Notes under the pieces: model-generated | What the model saw: only the letters and a program-made list of their open reading frames with translations | Database searches by the model: none | What the model was told of the DNA's origin: nothing | In this document: one piece after another, positions 11,501 through 26,500 of the stretch | Layout of the letters: every line of letters starts with the position of its first letter | Position numbering within the stretch: the stretch's first letter is position 1 | Assembly (NCBI GenBank): GCA_029237695.1 | Contig: CM055279.1 | Span: 62,593,586 to 62,657,585 of the forward strand | Source: Conchocele bisecta | Lineage: Eukaryota; Mollusca; Bivalvia; Lucinida; Thyasiridae | DNA length: 64,000 nucleotides | Direction: 5' to 3' | Position numbers and translations under genes: made by a program

Positions 11501-14500
11501 AGGTTTTATGTTCACATAAGGCGCTCATCGAAAGCGAAACATGAGCGCCTTACGTGTATGGATAGGTAACTATTGGTTAATGGGCATGTGATCAAAAGCA
11601 CGTTGTTATATGAACACGTGCTAAGCTGAGTGAATCGGTTATATCCGCTACCAGTACAATTTACAGTCGATCATGACACGACATGTTGGGACATTCATGC
11701 ATCATATTCAACGACTTACACCAGGTACGCACGTATTTACACATGATGGAATGTTCATTGCCATAATAATGCATGTATCGAAGGTACATGTATGCCATGT
11801 TGAATTGTGATTACGAGTATCAATCAAAAGTGATAATAGAAATGACTCACTATAAGTATATAATTGTTCGCTACACACGACTGGCTAGGAATCGGTGTCC
11901 ACAAGCATAATGAGCATACACAGGGCTGTTGTGTGATAAGTTGTGTCTCGCCACAAGATAATGGGGTCCATCAATACGATTCATGGTCAGTGTGAGGCCT
12001 GATCAGCTTGCGCGTCTTCGCAGTCTGATCTGGATTCACACAAATGATCATTCAAAATATACACATAAACTACATTTACATAGTGTCGTGCTAATATCAG
12101 ATACATTTATAGTGAAGCAAGTACACTATCTGTACATGGTTGGCAAAGTTTGTACATGCCAGGCTTGACTGATCCAGGTTTACACATGATACGGTTCAGT
12201 ATAATCATACAGGTGGTAAAGTACATCAAGCAAAGAATGTTTGCCAGCTCGAGTGGTCAGTGTGAGGCCTGATCAGCTTACGCGTCTGCGCAGTCTGATC
12301 TGGGTTCACACTAACCGATGTTATACATCATATACTATACTCCGACTGTTATGAGATGTTATTAGATTGTACAAGCAAATGTTGGGTCTAATGTGCGGTA
12401 AAGTTGGGGTTACATCAGGACGGATAAACACGTGACTTGATTACTTGCTGGTCCAGTTCTATGCTGGCTATAAGTAAATGCATTTAGAATTTTCCACATA
12501 TCAACAGTAGGGTAGTTCTGACCTGCCAATCCATTTTAACTGGAGTGTGAGAGTTGAATCTGGTTATATGCCTTATATGAGTAATATGATTAATCGTAAT
12601 CCTATTACTTTTAGGGAAAGGGACCAAGTGGTTTTGGTGTGGTATATGGATAGGTATATGCAATAAACCATGTTTAAAGTAGCATACACTGTTGTTGGAA
12701 TGTAATCGAATAAATTATGAAAGTGGGATCTAAAATCATTTTAAATTGAACTGGATTGGCAATATTAGTAACATCAATACATTTTTTTTTCAGGATGTAT
12801 CGTGTATTTATAAACTTTTCAACGTCCGACAATAATTATTATTTGTACTTGTAAACGTTTATTCTCCAATAAATACTCCAACAACTAGAGGATATTCCAG
12901 CGTACATTATATATAGCGGAAAATTATATACGAGTGTGCGTCGGCTTCAGCGTAAGCAACGAGTGAACGTAGCGAACAAGTTGCTTGCACGGACGCCGAA
13001 GGACACGAGTGTATGATTTCCGCTATTCAAACATGTACGATGGAATATCCTATTGCTTACACCTCCACGGCTGATACATAATTATATGCATATTTAGTAT
13101 ATTTAGTCTATTTTTGAGATTATCATTATTGAATTGCGCTGTGCGCATGGATAGTGACACAACGACGTGTTTACCGCGTTTTGATGGCACGTTGTGTGAC
13201 GTTGCGTGACGTCAAACATGACGTCATGTAGACTTTTGGAAATCAAAATTACGCAGCTGTTTGTATGCATTAGATATATTTGAGCACATGTTTGGAATAT
13301 GTTCAATCACATTAACATTGTATTTTCAAATAACTCTATTTTACTAATAATTAAACATTTTGCATGGTAGCTCGTGGTTTCTAAGAATGCACGCGCGCAC
13401 TTACGGGTGTTCTCTTCACGGTGTAGATCTATTATTTGTGAGGAGTTGGTTATAACTAGCAAGAGTGTAATCAGAGTCTGTTATCCCCATGATGAAATAC
13501 ATACCGCATCCATGTCCCCTCGATGGCGGCTGCCCAATAAGCACAGATGTAGCGCAGTGTCACCATCCTTGTCTGACGTTGTCAGGGAGGCACCTGGGAT
13601 TTACATAGTTACGAACCGTAACTCTTGCAATCTACTCCCATACGTCCGTAACTGCTACGGATGGTTCGGGAGTAGATTTCAAGTTACAATATGCAAAAAG
13701 GATGTACATTGATTGTATAATTGTATTTGAAGTCATATACTACTTATTTAAACTTTATCGTGCACAACTATTACAAACACGCAATAGAGCATATACAAAT
13801 GCTTTCTTTGGCACAGGCCGAGGGGTAGTGATGATCTTTGTGGATGCAAGGCGGAGTAAGCAGAGGAAACCAACTTGTCCGGTGTGGCGGCCTCCATACC
13901 TTCTCACATACCGCCCCCGTCAAGGATCGAACACGAGCCGCATTGGTGTAAAGAGCGCTCGGTACCAATTTTGTAAAAACATTCAAGAAAATATGGGCAT
14001 TCAATGTTAACCGTCGAACTCGACTACTAGACAATTATACATTGTGATGATGATCCTTGTGGATGAAAGGCGGAGTAAGCAGAGGCAACCAACTTGTCCG
14101 GTGTGGCGGCCTCCAGACTACTAGACAATTAGACATTGTAAGTAAGGTTCTACTTCACATTCCCTTGTATCGAATACTGTGTCAGTAGTGTCACCATATC
14201 GGCACAAACGACTCCTAGCACTAATATAATTTATTATCATGAAAGTCACATTGAAGTGAACTGTAAATAGTGCATCGATAACACAAACATGGAATACTGT
14301 GTACTGGTCCCGATTAGATCAGCTGTGGATTTGAATTTATCCCGTCAACACAGTGCGTATGTGCTGTGAAACACGGTGCCTTGAAACATTTTTGATATCC
14401 TGTCAATACGACCTAATCACTGCGTATGAATATGTGCCGTGGCTGGGGTTATTTATTTTGCATTTTAAAGCCATTTGTAGGTGTTGACGGGATAAATAGA

Positions 14501-17500
14501 ATAGTAGGTTAGTGCCGTGAATGGGAAAAATATCTGGCGCGGCACGGAAACGGGATGTGCTCGGGAGAGCCTCGCCCATCCCATTTCCTAAGCCTTGCCA
14601 TATATTTTTTCTAATTCACGGCATTAACCTACTATTCTCTATATAGTGACAAGTTGTGTGAATCCTCATGAGAGGGCTTGTTACGAATGGGTTGATCAGG
14701 ATCTAAAGTTTTGTCATTCTGTATATGGTGCTAAGTTGGCGCTATTGGTACATGTAGCCGCAGGTACCATTTGGCTACTAAAATAGTCACTTGACTACTA
14801 TAATATTTCAGAAATTGACATTTTGGCTACTATAAATTCAGAAATTATTTGAAAAAGTACTACGGTACAAAGGTTGGAGCAAATGTAAAGATATATTGAC
14901 TTTTTTCGCGTTATCAGTTAATTTTCGGCTACGAATTTCTCAATCCTAGCGCCAACCTAGATATTATGGTATGTACGGTTAAAGGTACATGACACTCAGT
15001 AGGTTATACTATAGGGAGACAGATAGTTTTGTACATTCTGTAGATATGACATTTTCTGGCAAAATAAACATTCATTCACAATTACCTCGAGTACTGATTG
15101 GCATTATTATACATTTTATATGAGACGAAAATTTCCACACTGATATCAGGGGCGATAACCGTGTTTCATTAACATATTAACGGACATTACTAATTATTCT
15201 CTGTATTTATTTGTTGATGTGCAATGATCATACTTTATAATATGTCGAAAATATTATTTTTTCAGGTGACGCATATAATTAGTATAAATAATTAAAACAT
15301 ATCATGTCTCATTTGCTTATGTAAATAGTCTGATACCACCGCGCTTCACCATCAGCAAAATATATATTACTAAATGATTATATCTGTATAGCGGCCACTC
15401 GTAATTATTAGAACTGGTGGAATAGTGACACAATTATACACTTATTTAATTCCTATATAGAACATTTTGTGCCTACTGAGTGGGCATGTACGAAGGGTTA
15501 ACATACCCGCATCGACAAGGCATTTCGGTACGTCAACATATCCCTGATGGCAAGCCAGATGTAACGGGGTCATCTTTTTGTCATCAGTGGGGTCGACTTT
15601 CGCATTTCTCTGAATATTTATACATGTAATATAATTGTATAATATATGTATTAGTACATATTATACGTCAATCACATGTATTCACCAATACAACGATATG
15701 ATGAACGTGCATGTAAGCTTTGATAATATACAATCAAATGCACTCTCAACATTTTTTTCTTTACATTTATTTAAAATTTCAACCGATTTAACTATTTTTT
15801 AGATCATAAGCCGCAAACTATTATCGTTGTCAAGTAGTCAACAGTATGTAATAATAACGAACAGTGTGGCCAAAAGGCACATTGTGTAACCCGCATAACA
15901 CATACAATGCATACAGAAATGTTAGCTGCATGTCCAATGCCATGAACAAAATATTGTACGCCGTTAATTTGATAAATGTCAACGGCAAACACGCCACACG
16001 CTCCAGACTGGGTGACACGACACGATGTCAGCAATTCACATTTTCAGCAAAATGGAGACTGGCTTGCGGCATATAATGCCGAATGTAAATGGCGAATACA
16101 TGTCGGCAATTGTATTTTATTACGGCATGGTGGATATGATACAGAACATACATTTTTACAGAAGTGTTACTGGGTACTGTACTGACGATACATGTACATA
16201 CACATGATTGTGTTAAGTTTGACTCGTAATGTCATATATTTGGCAACGGGCGGCATGCATTTTCGATATAAGAAATGTAAAATCCATACGCAAACTGTAA
16301 TAACTAATTTGAATGCATATGTTAAGAAACATGCGAACATTGAAATGCATGTATTACATATGGTGATATACAATACAGTAGCGCTTTTCTGCTCCTTAAC
16401 TATTTGTATATACTAATATCGTATACATATCGTAATCGTATAGTATTGGTATATTTAATGAGCATATCGTATGATCATATACTATTGGTATGTTTGTACC
16501 GTTTCATCGTATAGTACAGTTTGTTTACATATTACAAACGTACTATACGAATATTATACAAACATACGATATCCGTTCGTATATACGATATATCCGTACG
16601 GATATGGTATGAATATACCATACCCGAAGTGTGGCTTTTCATTCTACTGAAAACAACTCTCATTTTAAAGAAATTCTCGACTCCAAAGAGGACCAAATAT
16701 TAGAGGCCGACCAAATATTAGCGCAAATAGTACACGGCAACACCGTTAATATATCGTATACATTTACGGTATTCTGGTACAGTTATACCGTACACAAATC
16801 TGGTATGTTTGTACAATACAAACGTACCAGAATTATACACATGTATACAAATCGTATAAACGTACGATTTGAATGGTATATCTATACGATATCGGTTGGT
16901 ATGTACGGTACAAACATACCGTACGTTTATATTATATGCATATCGTATAGAAAACATATCGTATTGGTATAGTATACGTATAATATTGGTATAGTACGTA
17001 TAGTTGACCTGCAGAAAAGCGCTACTGTATATACACCACAACAATAACGGGAATTAATTGTAACACAGTGGCATACATCGATAGTAGGCACTACTTGTTT
17101 ATTCATGCTTTACTATTTCGATGCACATGATGACGTGCATTTCTTTTAGATATTCGGGTATATGCTTATACACGTCGTACGTTTAGTGTGGCTTACTCTG
17201 TTAATGTTATGTACGTATTACGTTCGGTCTTCTCTGAGATCACTTTCAGCCAATGAATGAATGCACTGACTCTGCCATTAATGTATGTATATAACTATCG
17301 CGGTGCAATGTATAGAATAAGGTATATGTCAGTAACTGTGGATGTTCCATACATATAACACAAATTATGTGTTTCATATAATATAGGAAAGTTTATTTGC
17401 ATTAAGTCAACTGGCCCATGAGCATGTACAACCAGTATATGTTAGGTCACGGTTCGTCCGCATGTACTAGGAGATAATCCGCGAGCTTTAGCGCTGTGTT

Positions 17501-20500
17501 AATACAGAAAGAACACCCGCAAATGCGTCAAAGATGTGATAATATATGTTGAACGACGTTTATATTTAGAAAAAATGCAAACTGTAAAATAATGAGAGAC
17601 GATAATATTTACGTGTCACGCATTATAAATGTTAATAATAATGAATATCACCGTACCTGTATTAGTGTATTTAACACATCCATGTTGTTGTTGACAGATG
17701 CTACATGTAGAGGTGTGCTGCCGTTTGCGCTGGGAGTATTCAGAAGTTGTGGCGCTTTATCAAGTAACTCAGATAACGATCTGAAATCAAGCAATTAATA
17801 CAAATAACAATCTGCTACATGTAGCAATATGATATATCATCATGATAGTATCTACTTTGTATGTGCTTATTGTACCTGTACTGTGTAAACTTACACTGAT
17901 AGTCTTAGAGGGCACCTCGTTGCATGCCGAAGACAGTTTGCGATTACCGATGTGGTGTATGCTTGCCTGACTGTGTTTCTGGTCTCAGATTGTTTCATTT
18001 TGAGTTACCCGGGGTCATTTATTTCGTAAGTTTGTGTTAAGGTCAGTATTATAGTATCAGTTGATTGCCACTGACGTTTCATTTTCCCCGATGAATCATA
18101 CGATGTAGTCAGTTGGAACCTCTCCGTCAGAAACACGGGTTATATATACACAGAATGAAAGCAATCTATAAGTTTATATTATAAATGGACGCCAATATAA
18201 TGTGTTACTGTAATTACCGGCAAGTGCAGCTTTACATCTACATTGGCAAGCATGTACATGTAATGACCTGCATAGTGTGATATGGATTTACCCAATGACC
18301 TCATTGAAATGAGACCGCGGGTGTGATTAAAAAGTCGGCGGCCATCGTGGATGACGTAATCATCCGATTTCGATGAAAACTGCACCAGAGCGATCGTCTC
18401 GTCGATATTTTAGATTTGATGTATGATTTGACAATATCCGGTCAAATATGAAATTGTACCCCTATTTGACCCATAGGCACATTTGGGTCACCATTTTAAC
18501 AACTGTGAAATATGATTGAACATCGATCATTCCTGCCAAGGTTCCTTGAAATCCGTCTGGCGGTTCGTGATAAGTGTTTTTAAGAATATGTGCTATTTTT
18601 AGACGGTGGTCATCTTGGATTCGCGACGACCTTCATTTTAATAAACTTGTAATCCCTCTACGTATGCACCATGCGTGTGGCCCAGCTGTTCTGTATCCGA
18701 TTTCATCAAAATTGCAAAGTATACTTTGAGGGAGAACTTTTCCATTTCAGGATACATTTATTAATTCTTATTATACTGCATTTATTACATTATTACATTC
18801 AGCATAATAATTATGCATACTTTTAATCATCAATTATATGCAGTTGTTAGTTTTATATGAAATAATGCATTTCAAGAAAAATAAATGATTAATCCCTCAA
18901 AGTATACGTTGCTAGAAAAGTATACTTTGTAAGTTTTGTGCAATAGGCTACCGGAGAAGAGTAGTTTGAAATTGTGGTCGGACGACGACGACGACGGACG
19001 ACAGACGACGAGCGGAATCAATAGTTCACTTGAGCCTTTGGCTCAGGTGAGCTAAAAGGTAGTGGTAAGTTGTTTTATATAATGGAAAACGACACCTACC
19101 AAATATACGTCACAGCCAATCGACTTCCTTTGTAAAACGCCACATATATGCAATGTCAAATAATGGTATATACACACAGACTTTCATTGTTTGCCGGGTT
19201 ACAGTACTAGGCGTTTTATTGTAAACAAAAATTATATTTTATTGTAGTCATTGATGCAATGATCATTTATTGACATTATATGCTAACAAATAGGAATAGT
19301 ACACCAGTACACCTAAAGCAGACTTAACCCTTACTACGCTGAATTAAATGTTGTCGTCTGCTGGAAATGTTTTATTTTCAATATTTCTCGACACAAACCT
19401 GGTTTTGACAGCACATGAGAATCGTCTCCAGTGGAGACGATTCTCATGTGCTGTCAAAACCAGTTTTTTGTTAAGAATTAAAGCAAAAATGAAAAACAAT
19501 GTTTGAATGTAAGTACTTTTTCATCAATAACAAAAAGTAACTCTCCCGAAAATAATTTATTTCATGAAATTCCATCAAATATTGATTCTATTGCGAAAAA
19601 ATTATTGGACCGATTTACAAAATCTTACTTTTATTTTATTAGTTACATCATTTACAAGCAATCTATCCACGTTTCGGAGTCAATTTTCAATTTTCGACCC
19701 TCCTGGTCACCTGCCTACTTTTCCCCCCATGTTAGAGTTACTTTTTGTTATTGATGAAAACGTGCTTACATTCAAACATTGTTTATGTTTAATCTATTTA
19801 ATAGCCAAATGTTCGTCGGCAGCAACACGTGGAACTGAGAGTAGCTTACACGAACATAACACTACATTACACCACTTGGAGAGCTGCAGTAGTCTAAACC
19901 ATATTTTCCATATTCGGATAAAATATGTCTGTAATTTCACAATGACACGTTTCTTTCGACCAACATAATCGTTTTCTAGAACACATCCTCTCAATCGCGA
20001 GACAGTCGCCTTCACTACGACCCCCACCTCCGGAAATTACTTCGCATAATATGTTGACACATTTTACACGTCTTTCGGTTTTTTTTTTTTATAAAATAGA
20101 ACTTTAAGAAATTTAAGAAAATTGGTATTTAACCAGGACTAATTATCGAATATCTCCATGTATACAACGGATGGGTGGGATACATTAACTTAAATAATAA
20201 AATGTGGCAGAGTTTATGTATATACAATATAGTGTTGAATGGCCGTTTCCCACGACATTTACTGGTGATTTCCTCACTCCATTATACTAACGTAGGACTA
20301 CATTCAATAACGAAACCGATAAGTAACCGACAAACGGACATCTGGTGACTATATTCATACGATAGTAATGTATGTGCTTCCGTTGTGTTTTTATGACATG
20401 CATCGCCTGAGGGATCGTGAGGGGTCTTTAAAACCAGTCTGTACACGATTGATTAACATCCCAGTTACATTAAACAAATGCAATGTGGATCTGTCGCAAA

Positions 20501-23500
20501 CAACGTGAAGCAAACGCAGGCTGTCAGATGAAATGAAAATACACTTATAATTCACCCTAGCATACGTTCTAAGCCAATCGCTGACCAATATAGCGATCCA
20601 CTTATTTCGCATACTAAGCGAGTTAACCACACTAAGTTACCGAATTTAATGACTACCTGTTGGAAAGAAATGGAAATCAATACTCTTATGGGAGACTGCA
20701 TTATATACATGGCTAATTATACGAATGTTATTGTTATATTGGATTTCTAACGAACTAACTACTGCGGTCGCTGACACTCGATTTCCTTAATAAATCAATA
20801 TATGACCAATAACGTATACATAGATTGAAATCTGAGAAGTGGTATATGATGCACGAAGTTCAGTTACAGAGTGTCTCTCTTTGCAATAGCACTTCAGATG
20901 TACTAAATATTTCCAATAGTCGTATTCGGTGATTAGTGTGGCTCTTCAGATTTCGGTGTAAGAATGAATTACATTATTAGAATGTTGATGTTGAAAACGT
21001 ACGTGTAGATTCATGCATGACTTGATGTCAGTGCCCATATACACGTTTCTGAGTACGTACAAGTAAGACACATTAACTGTGACAACACACGGCCAATACA
21101 AATATGACAACATGGATATAAAATGTGTTACTTTTCGTCATTCTTCATAGCAGCAAGACGGATAGGATTTTGTCCCTTGTCGTTGCACAGCGTAAGGTCG
21201 ATATGTGGTACCGTCAGCAGAATAGCTGTTCCCGAAGAGTTAATCTTGAAAACGGCACAATGTATGGGTGTATCACCATCTGAATCCTGCCAAGAATATA
21301 CAATCATTATAAACTACAAATGCATGGTAACATCAATATAAGAAAACCAATATTTTAACAGAAATGTTATGATCGCGGACTAGCTTACAAGTGATGCTGC
21401 ATGCTATCGTTGTATTCTCTTAGTCAGGTGAGCATCCTACAATGTAGGAGTTGGACAAATACAGAATGTAAATGTTCACGTGTGAACAGTTTACTTTCAG
21501 TTTTAGTACTCGAACACGGCAATATTCCTGGGCCTCGTGACTTTTGGAATATCTTGTAGTGTTTGAGTTGTTATGTTTTAGTAGTTCTGTGTACACTTTC
21601 TGTTTCTCGAGAATGGTAGGCAACTGCTTGAGGACGGCAATTTGTGACATTTGAAGACTTTTAACATGTACCCGTATCATAGTTAATCATTATACAACTG
21701 GTAGTTCCTTATTTTGCTGGTTCATTATTTTTGTCGCCCGTCTCTTTATGACGCTAGCTGTTGCTGGGTCGTTGCATCCATTCATTTTCACTTTTCTTTT
21801 TTGTCACTGTGTGCTATTAATATCTTATTAGTTAGTTACTTGGAATTTCTTTTCATGTGCAACGTTATATGAACATTATTATTAGTGCTATCAATAACAC
21901 TACTATAGCATCATCTGTAACTACAACGTCAAACCATCTGCAGATGAGACTAATATAATGTGAGAGAAAATGTGAATATATGTAGGTGGCGTCATATATG
22001 CGTTATACCTGTTCATTTGCGTTACACTTCTTCCGAACTAGCAGCTGCAGGGTCGCATTTGCACCATTGAGTGCCGCCAGGTGAAGTGCATTCGCCCCGT
22101 TCTTGTTCCGGATAGTCACATTCGCTCCTGCGTCCATCAAGAACTTGGCGACACCTTCGCGCTTCCTATAAACACACATACCTTTTAGTTGGTGTATATA
22201 TAAACTTAAGGTACAATAGTGCTTTTCTGCAGGTCACCCATACGTACTAAAATACCAATATCATACGCAAACGATACAAATACGATATGTTTTCTATACG
22301 ATAAGCATATAGTATAGACGTAAGGTATGTTCGTACCGTATATACCAACCAATATCGCATAGATATACCATTCAATTCGTCGGTTATATAAGTTTATACA
22401 TGTGTATAGATAGATAGATAGATATTCTTTATTTATAGAGGGTGACTCGGTTGGTCGGAACCAATCTTCCCCGAGGCCCTCTTAAGAAGTGCATATACAT
22501 GTACATATATAAATATACAATACATATTGAAATGATTACATGATGTATGCATACGTGAATTTAATATGAAGAAATAATAATGATGAGCCATAGCGAAAAG
22601 TGGTACCTGTGTCCCGACAGTCCCATATCAGACTGCGCATCGACGCAGCTTGAACTGGGTTTAACACGTTTATTTCTCAGTGATAGTTTCAGTTTTTGCT
22701 ATTAGACGCTAAATTCGTTCTCGTGTGCCTGATATATGGTTACACGGTCGCTAAGCGCCACACGACCAATTTTATCATGGCAAATCAAACACGCGGACAT
22801 TAGAAACTATATACCATACATCTTAATTTCGTGATTAGTGACTCTGGCGAGGGGCACAATTAACAAGTTTATATTGATTGATAATACCGCTACTTTAGCC
22901 GCTATCGACCCTTCATCCAGTTAAAACAATTACGGGAAAATGTATTTAACGACGTGGAACGTCTTAAGTCAATTGTAATACTATTCCAGATTGGCGCGCC
23001 TGAGTATGAAAAGCTGTTTAAAGAGATTACTTTCAGGTTTGGGAACTTCGCAATTCATATCTGTTTCAGACCTTAATACCTTACTCATATTGTGTAAGTG
23101 ATTAGTGCGCATTTCAAATAATTCACATACATATTTGGGGGCCATTTTATTAGTTATTTTGTACATAGTTTTCGCTTTTTGGAGAAATACGCTTTCGTCA
23201 AAGGTAAAAATGTTGAGTAATTCTAATGAGTTTTGCAAATCAATATAATTATTCGTTTCCCTGAATGATTTTACATGCTCGCCGTTGAAGTTTGGTTATT
23301 ACATGTATGTACATATTTCGATTTGACGACTTTCCCCATACTATATTGCAATATGTGAAATGTGGCTGAATATAGGCCTTATTGAATAATATTCGGTGCT
23401 CAGTAGATAAATAAGGTCTGATTTGATATAATAGCCAGAGATATGATGAAATCTTTTTTGAGATACCGTTAAATTGGTCATTCCATTGGAGATTTTCATC

Positions 23501-26500
23501 TACATGTATACCCACAATTTTATTACCGGTAGTGATATCGATTCTGATATTGTCATATTTGAGTTCAATCATTTTGTCTCGCAAACATGTTCGTTTTTGT
23601 CTACTTGTTATTAACATGATTTTGGTTTTTCCTTTATTAAGCAGCATGCCGTTAGCCTCATACCATAATTCTAAACTGTCAAGTGCTTGTTGTAGACGGT
23701 GTTTTAAGTCCTCTACAGTTGAGTGCATGTCATAAATTGTTGCATCATCTGCATAGAGATCGGTTCCTGTTACGTGTTGACGGAGAATAAGTGGCAAGTC
23801 ATTTATAAGCAAAAGAAAAAGTGTCGGTCCAAGAATTGACCCCTAGGGTACTTCACAGTGGATAGGTAGAGATTCAGATGTTTCTCAATTTACAGAAACA
23901 AGTTGTTGCCTTTGTTCCAGGTATGATTTGAACCAACCCAGGCTTACGTTACTGCATTTGTATAGTCGAAGTTTATCCAGGAGAATTTTGTGATCAACAA
24001 GATCAAAGGCTTTACGAAAGTCGACTAAAATACACCCTACTAATTTACCCCGATTTATTGCTTGTAGACAGTTTTCAAGAAGAACAATTAACGCTGATTC
24101 TGTCGAGTGACCTGTATGAAATCCACTCTTGGTCTGATGCAATAGTTTAAAATGTTTCTGAACCCATTTTTCAATTAATTTTGAAAGCGTCGGCAAAATT
24201 GATATCGGACGATAATTATTTACTTCGTCTTTTGCACCGCTTTTATACAGGGGATGTACTTCTGCTTGTTTCCATGCACTGGGGAAGATAGAACTAGTGA
24301 AACTCATATTTACTACATTTGTAATACTTTTCGAGATAGCGGTGACAGATAATTTCAACAATCGTGGCCCTATTGAATCTAGTCCAGTAGATTTTGATAC
24401 ATCTAATTATGTTAAATACCTTTTTGCGAACATTTCATTAATTAAAGGAATGTTAAAATTATAATTTTGCTGTGTATGTTCGTTTATGATCAAAATTTGA
24501 TTCTGGAATGGGACCTTTAAGATTTGATGCTATAGTGGAAAATTATTCGTTACAAATATTCGCCATATGTGTATTTTCTGTGCATAGCTGACCAGTTAGA
24601 CTGTTTATATCTAATAACTGTTCCGATTTACCATCATGTTTTGATGCACAAAATTCTTTGAATAATTTCCAGATAGTACGAGGGTCATCATTGCCTTCTT
24701 CAATTTTAGATTTATACGAATCCGTTTTAGATTTTTCTATTAAAGCTGATATTTTATTTCGTAATAATTTGTATTGTTCATAATTACCGTTAATTGTACA
24801 GTTTCCCATTCAACGGCGTTTAAATCATTAATAAATGATGGTTCATCAAAAATCTTAAATGATCTATACTTGATTTCATGATGCGCGTGTATTCTAGGTA
24901 TGTAATTTAGCTTCCGATTACAGAAAAAGTGCACGGTGGTCAATGCTATTTAATTCTTTAACACTAATTTGCGAAATATGTTCTTCATGGGTTACGTAGA
25001 TGAGATCAATTAACGTGCAGATATCTGTTACACGAGTAGCCTCACTAATTAACTGGCTAAGGCCCAACGCGTGAATGTAATTTGACCATTCTCTATTAGT
25101 GGTATCGCATAAAAAGTTTTTATTTACATCTCCTAATACAATTATTTCCTTTCCTACGTTCATTGTATTGTCCATTAATTGTTCAAACCTGTCAGTCCAT
25201 TCTACTTTGGAGTGCGGGGGTCTGTATAAACATCCTACTAAAAATGCTTTTTTCGGGAGTAATTTCCTGCCAGATACATGATATATTAAACATTTCTAAG
25301 TCATCCCTACGCTTTACAATTACACCATCACGAACATAGACCATTAACCCCCCACCTGCATTGTCAATATTGTCTTCATGAAACGGAGTTTGAAATCAGT
25401 CTATCTTAAATAAACCTGTAGTTTTGTGACCTTTAAGTTTAGTCTCACTTAAGTCTAAAATATGCAGACTTTTATTTTCGTTTGATTTTAATATATATTT
25501 CAATTCTTCAAATTGGCTAAGATTCCACGCACATATACCCTGTATATTTAAATAACCAATGCTAAACCCTTTCTTGCTTATCACATTTGTTGATTCATTT
25601 TCCTTGTTGTTTTGCATATTCGATGGCGGCAAGCATAATGTATTTGTAAAAACATTATCACATATATTGTTATCGCATGTTTTGATATGTCGCGTAATTT
25701 CACAAACGTTCATATGATGTGCTGAATTACCATTTGATTGACAATCATTGGTAATTGTAGGAGTGTCTAATTAATTTATTCCGATACTTTCCAGCGAAGT
25801 GTAGCCTATATATACTTTATTGCAGGTGCACCTAATTTCATTACACACGGAGCACATTTCATGTAATTGAGCAAATCTATTATGTAATGTTATGTGTCCG
25901 CCTGCATTCCACGACATGGCATTAATGCCTAAATGCTACCTATTTGGACAGTCTGCAATTTTGTGACCAGCTAAACGACAATAGTAACACAAGCCGGCCC
26001 TCAGATTGTTCCCATGTCCATTTTGTCGTGAACCACGGTTCGTGTTGTTCCGACTAACGTCTTGGTGATCACGAGTTCCTCTGGCTCGTCTGTCGTCAGA
26101 CCCTCGTTGGTGGCGCACAAAAACACATGTTTCGTAGTTTGTAATCACGGCGATGTGGTTGTGTATTGCGTGCAGCAAACGCTTTATCCCGGGAAGTGTC
26201 AGATGGATTCGGTCGCGGTTGAAATATCGTTGTAGCAGCATCTCATTCTTATCATAAAATAATCCGTTGGTGTCTGTAATACACTGCGCATCCTTGTTCG
26301 ACCAGTAGACGGCCAATCTGTCTATGCTGGTGTTTATGTGATCAACGTTAATATCTCCCCTCGGGGCGACGCTGCATATGTATATATGGCAGTCAATATT
26401 TGCCGCCTTAATTTTCGCCAGTAGTTGATCGTACCTCTCCTCGAACAGTTCTATGTCGGTGTCGTTTGCAGCATCATTACCGCCACAATATATCACTACA

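Noticed and set aside
15804..16416. Cluster of overlapping open frames on both strands
   Set aside because: Low-complexity AT-rich DNA without domain likeness; both strands are open by chance.
16521..17044. Tyr/Ile-rich open frames on both strands
   Set aside because: They arise from the ATAC/GTAT vocabulary of the R5 element; the same is true at 28414-28821.
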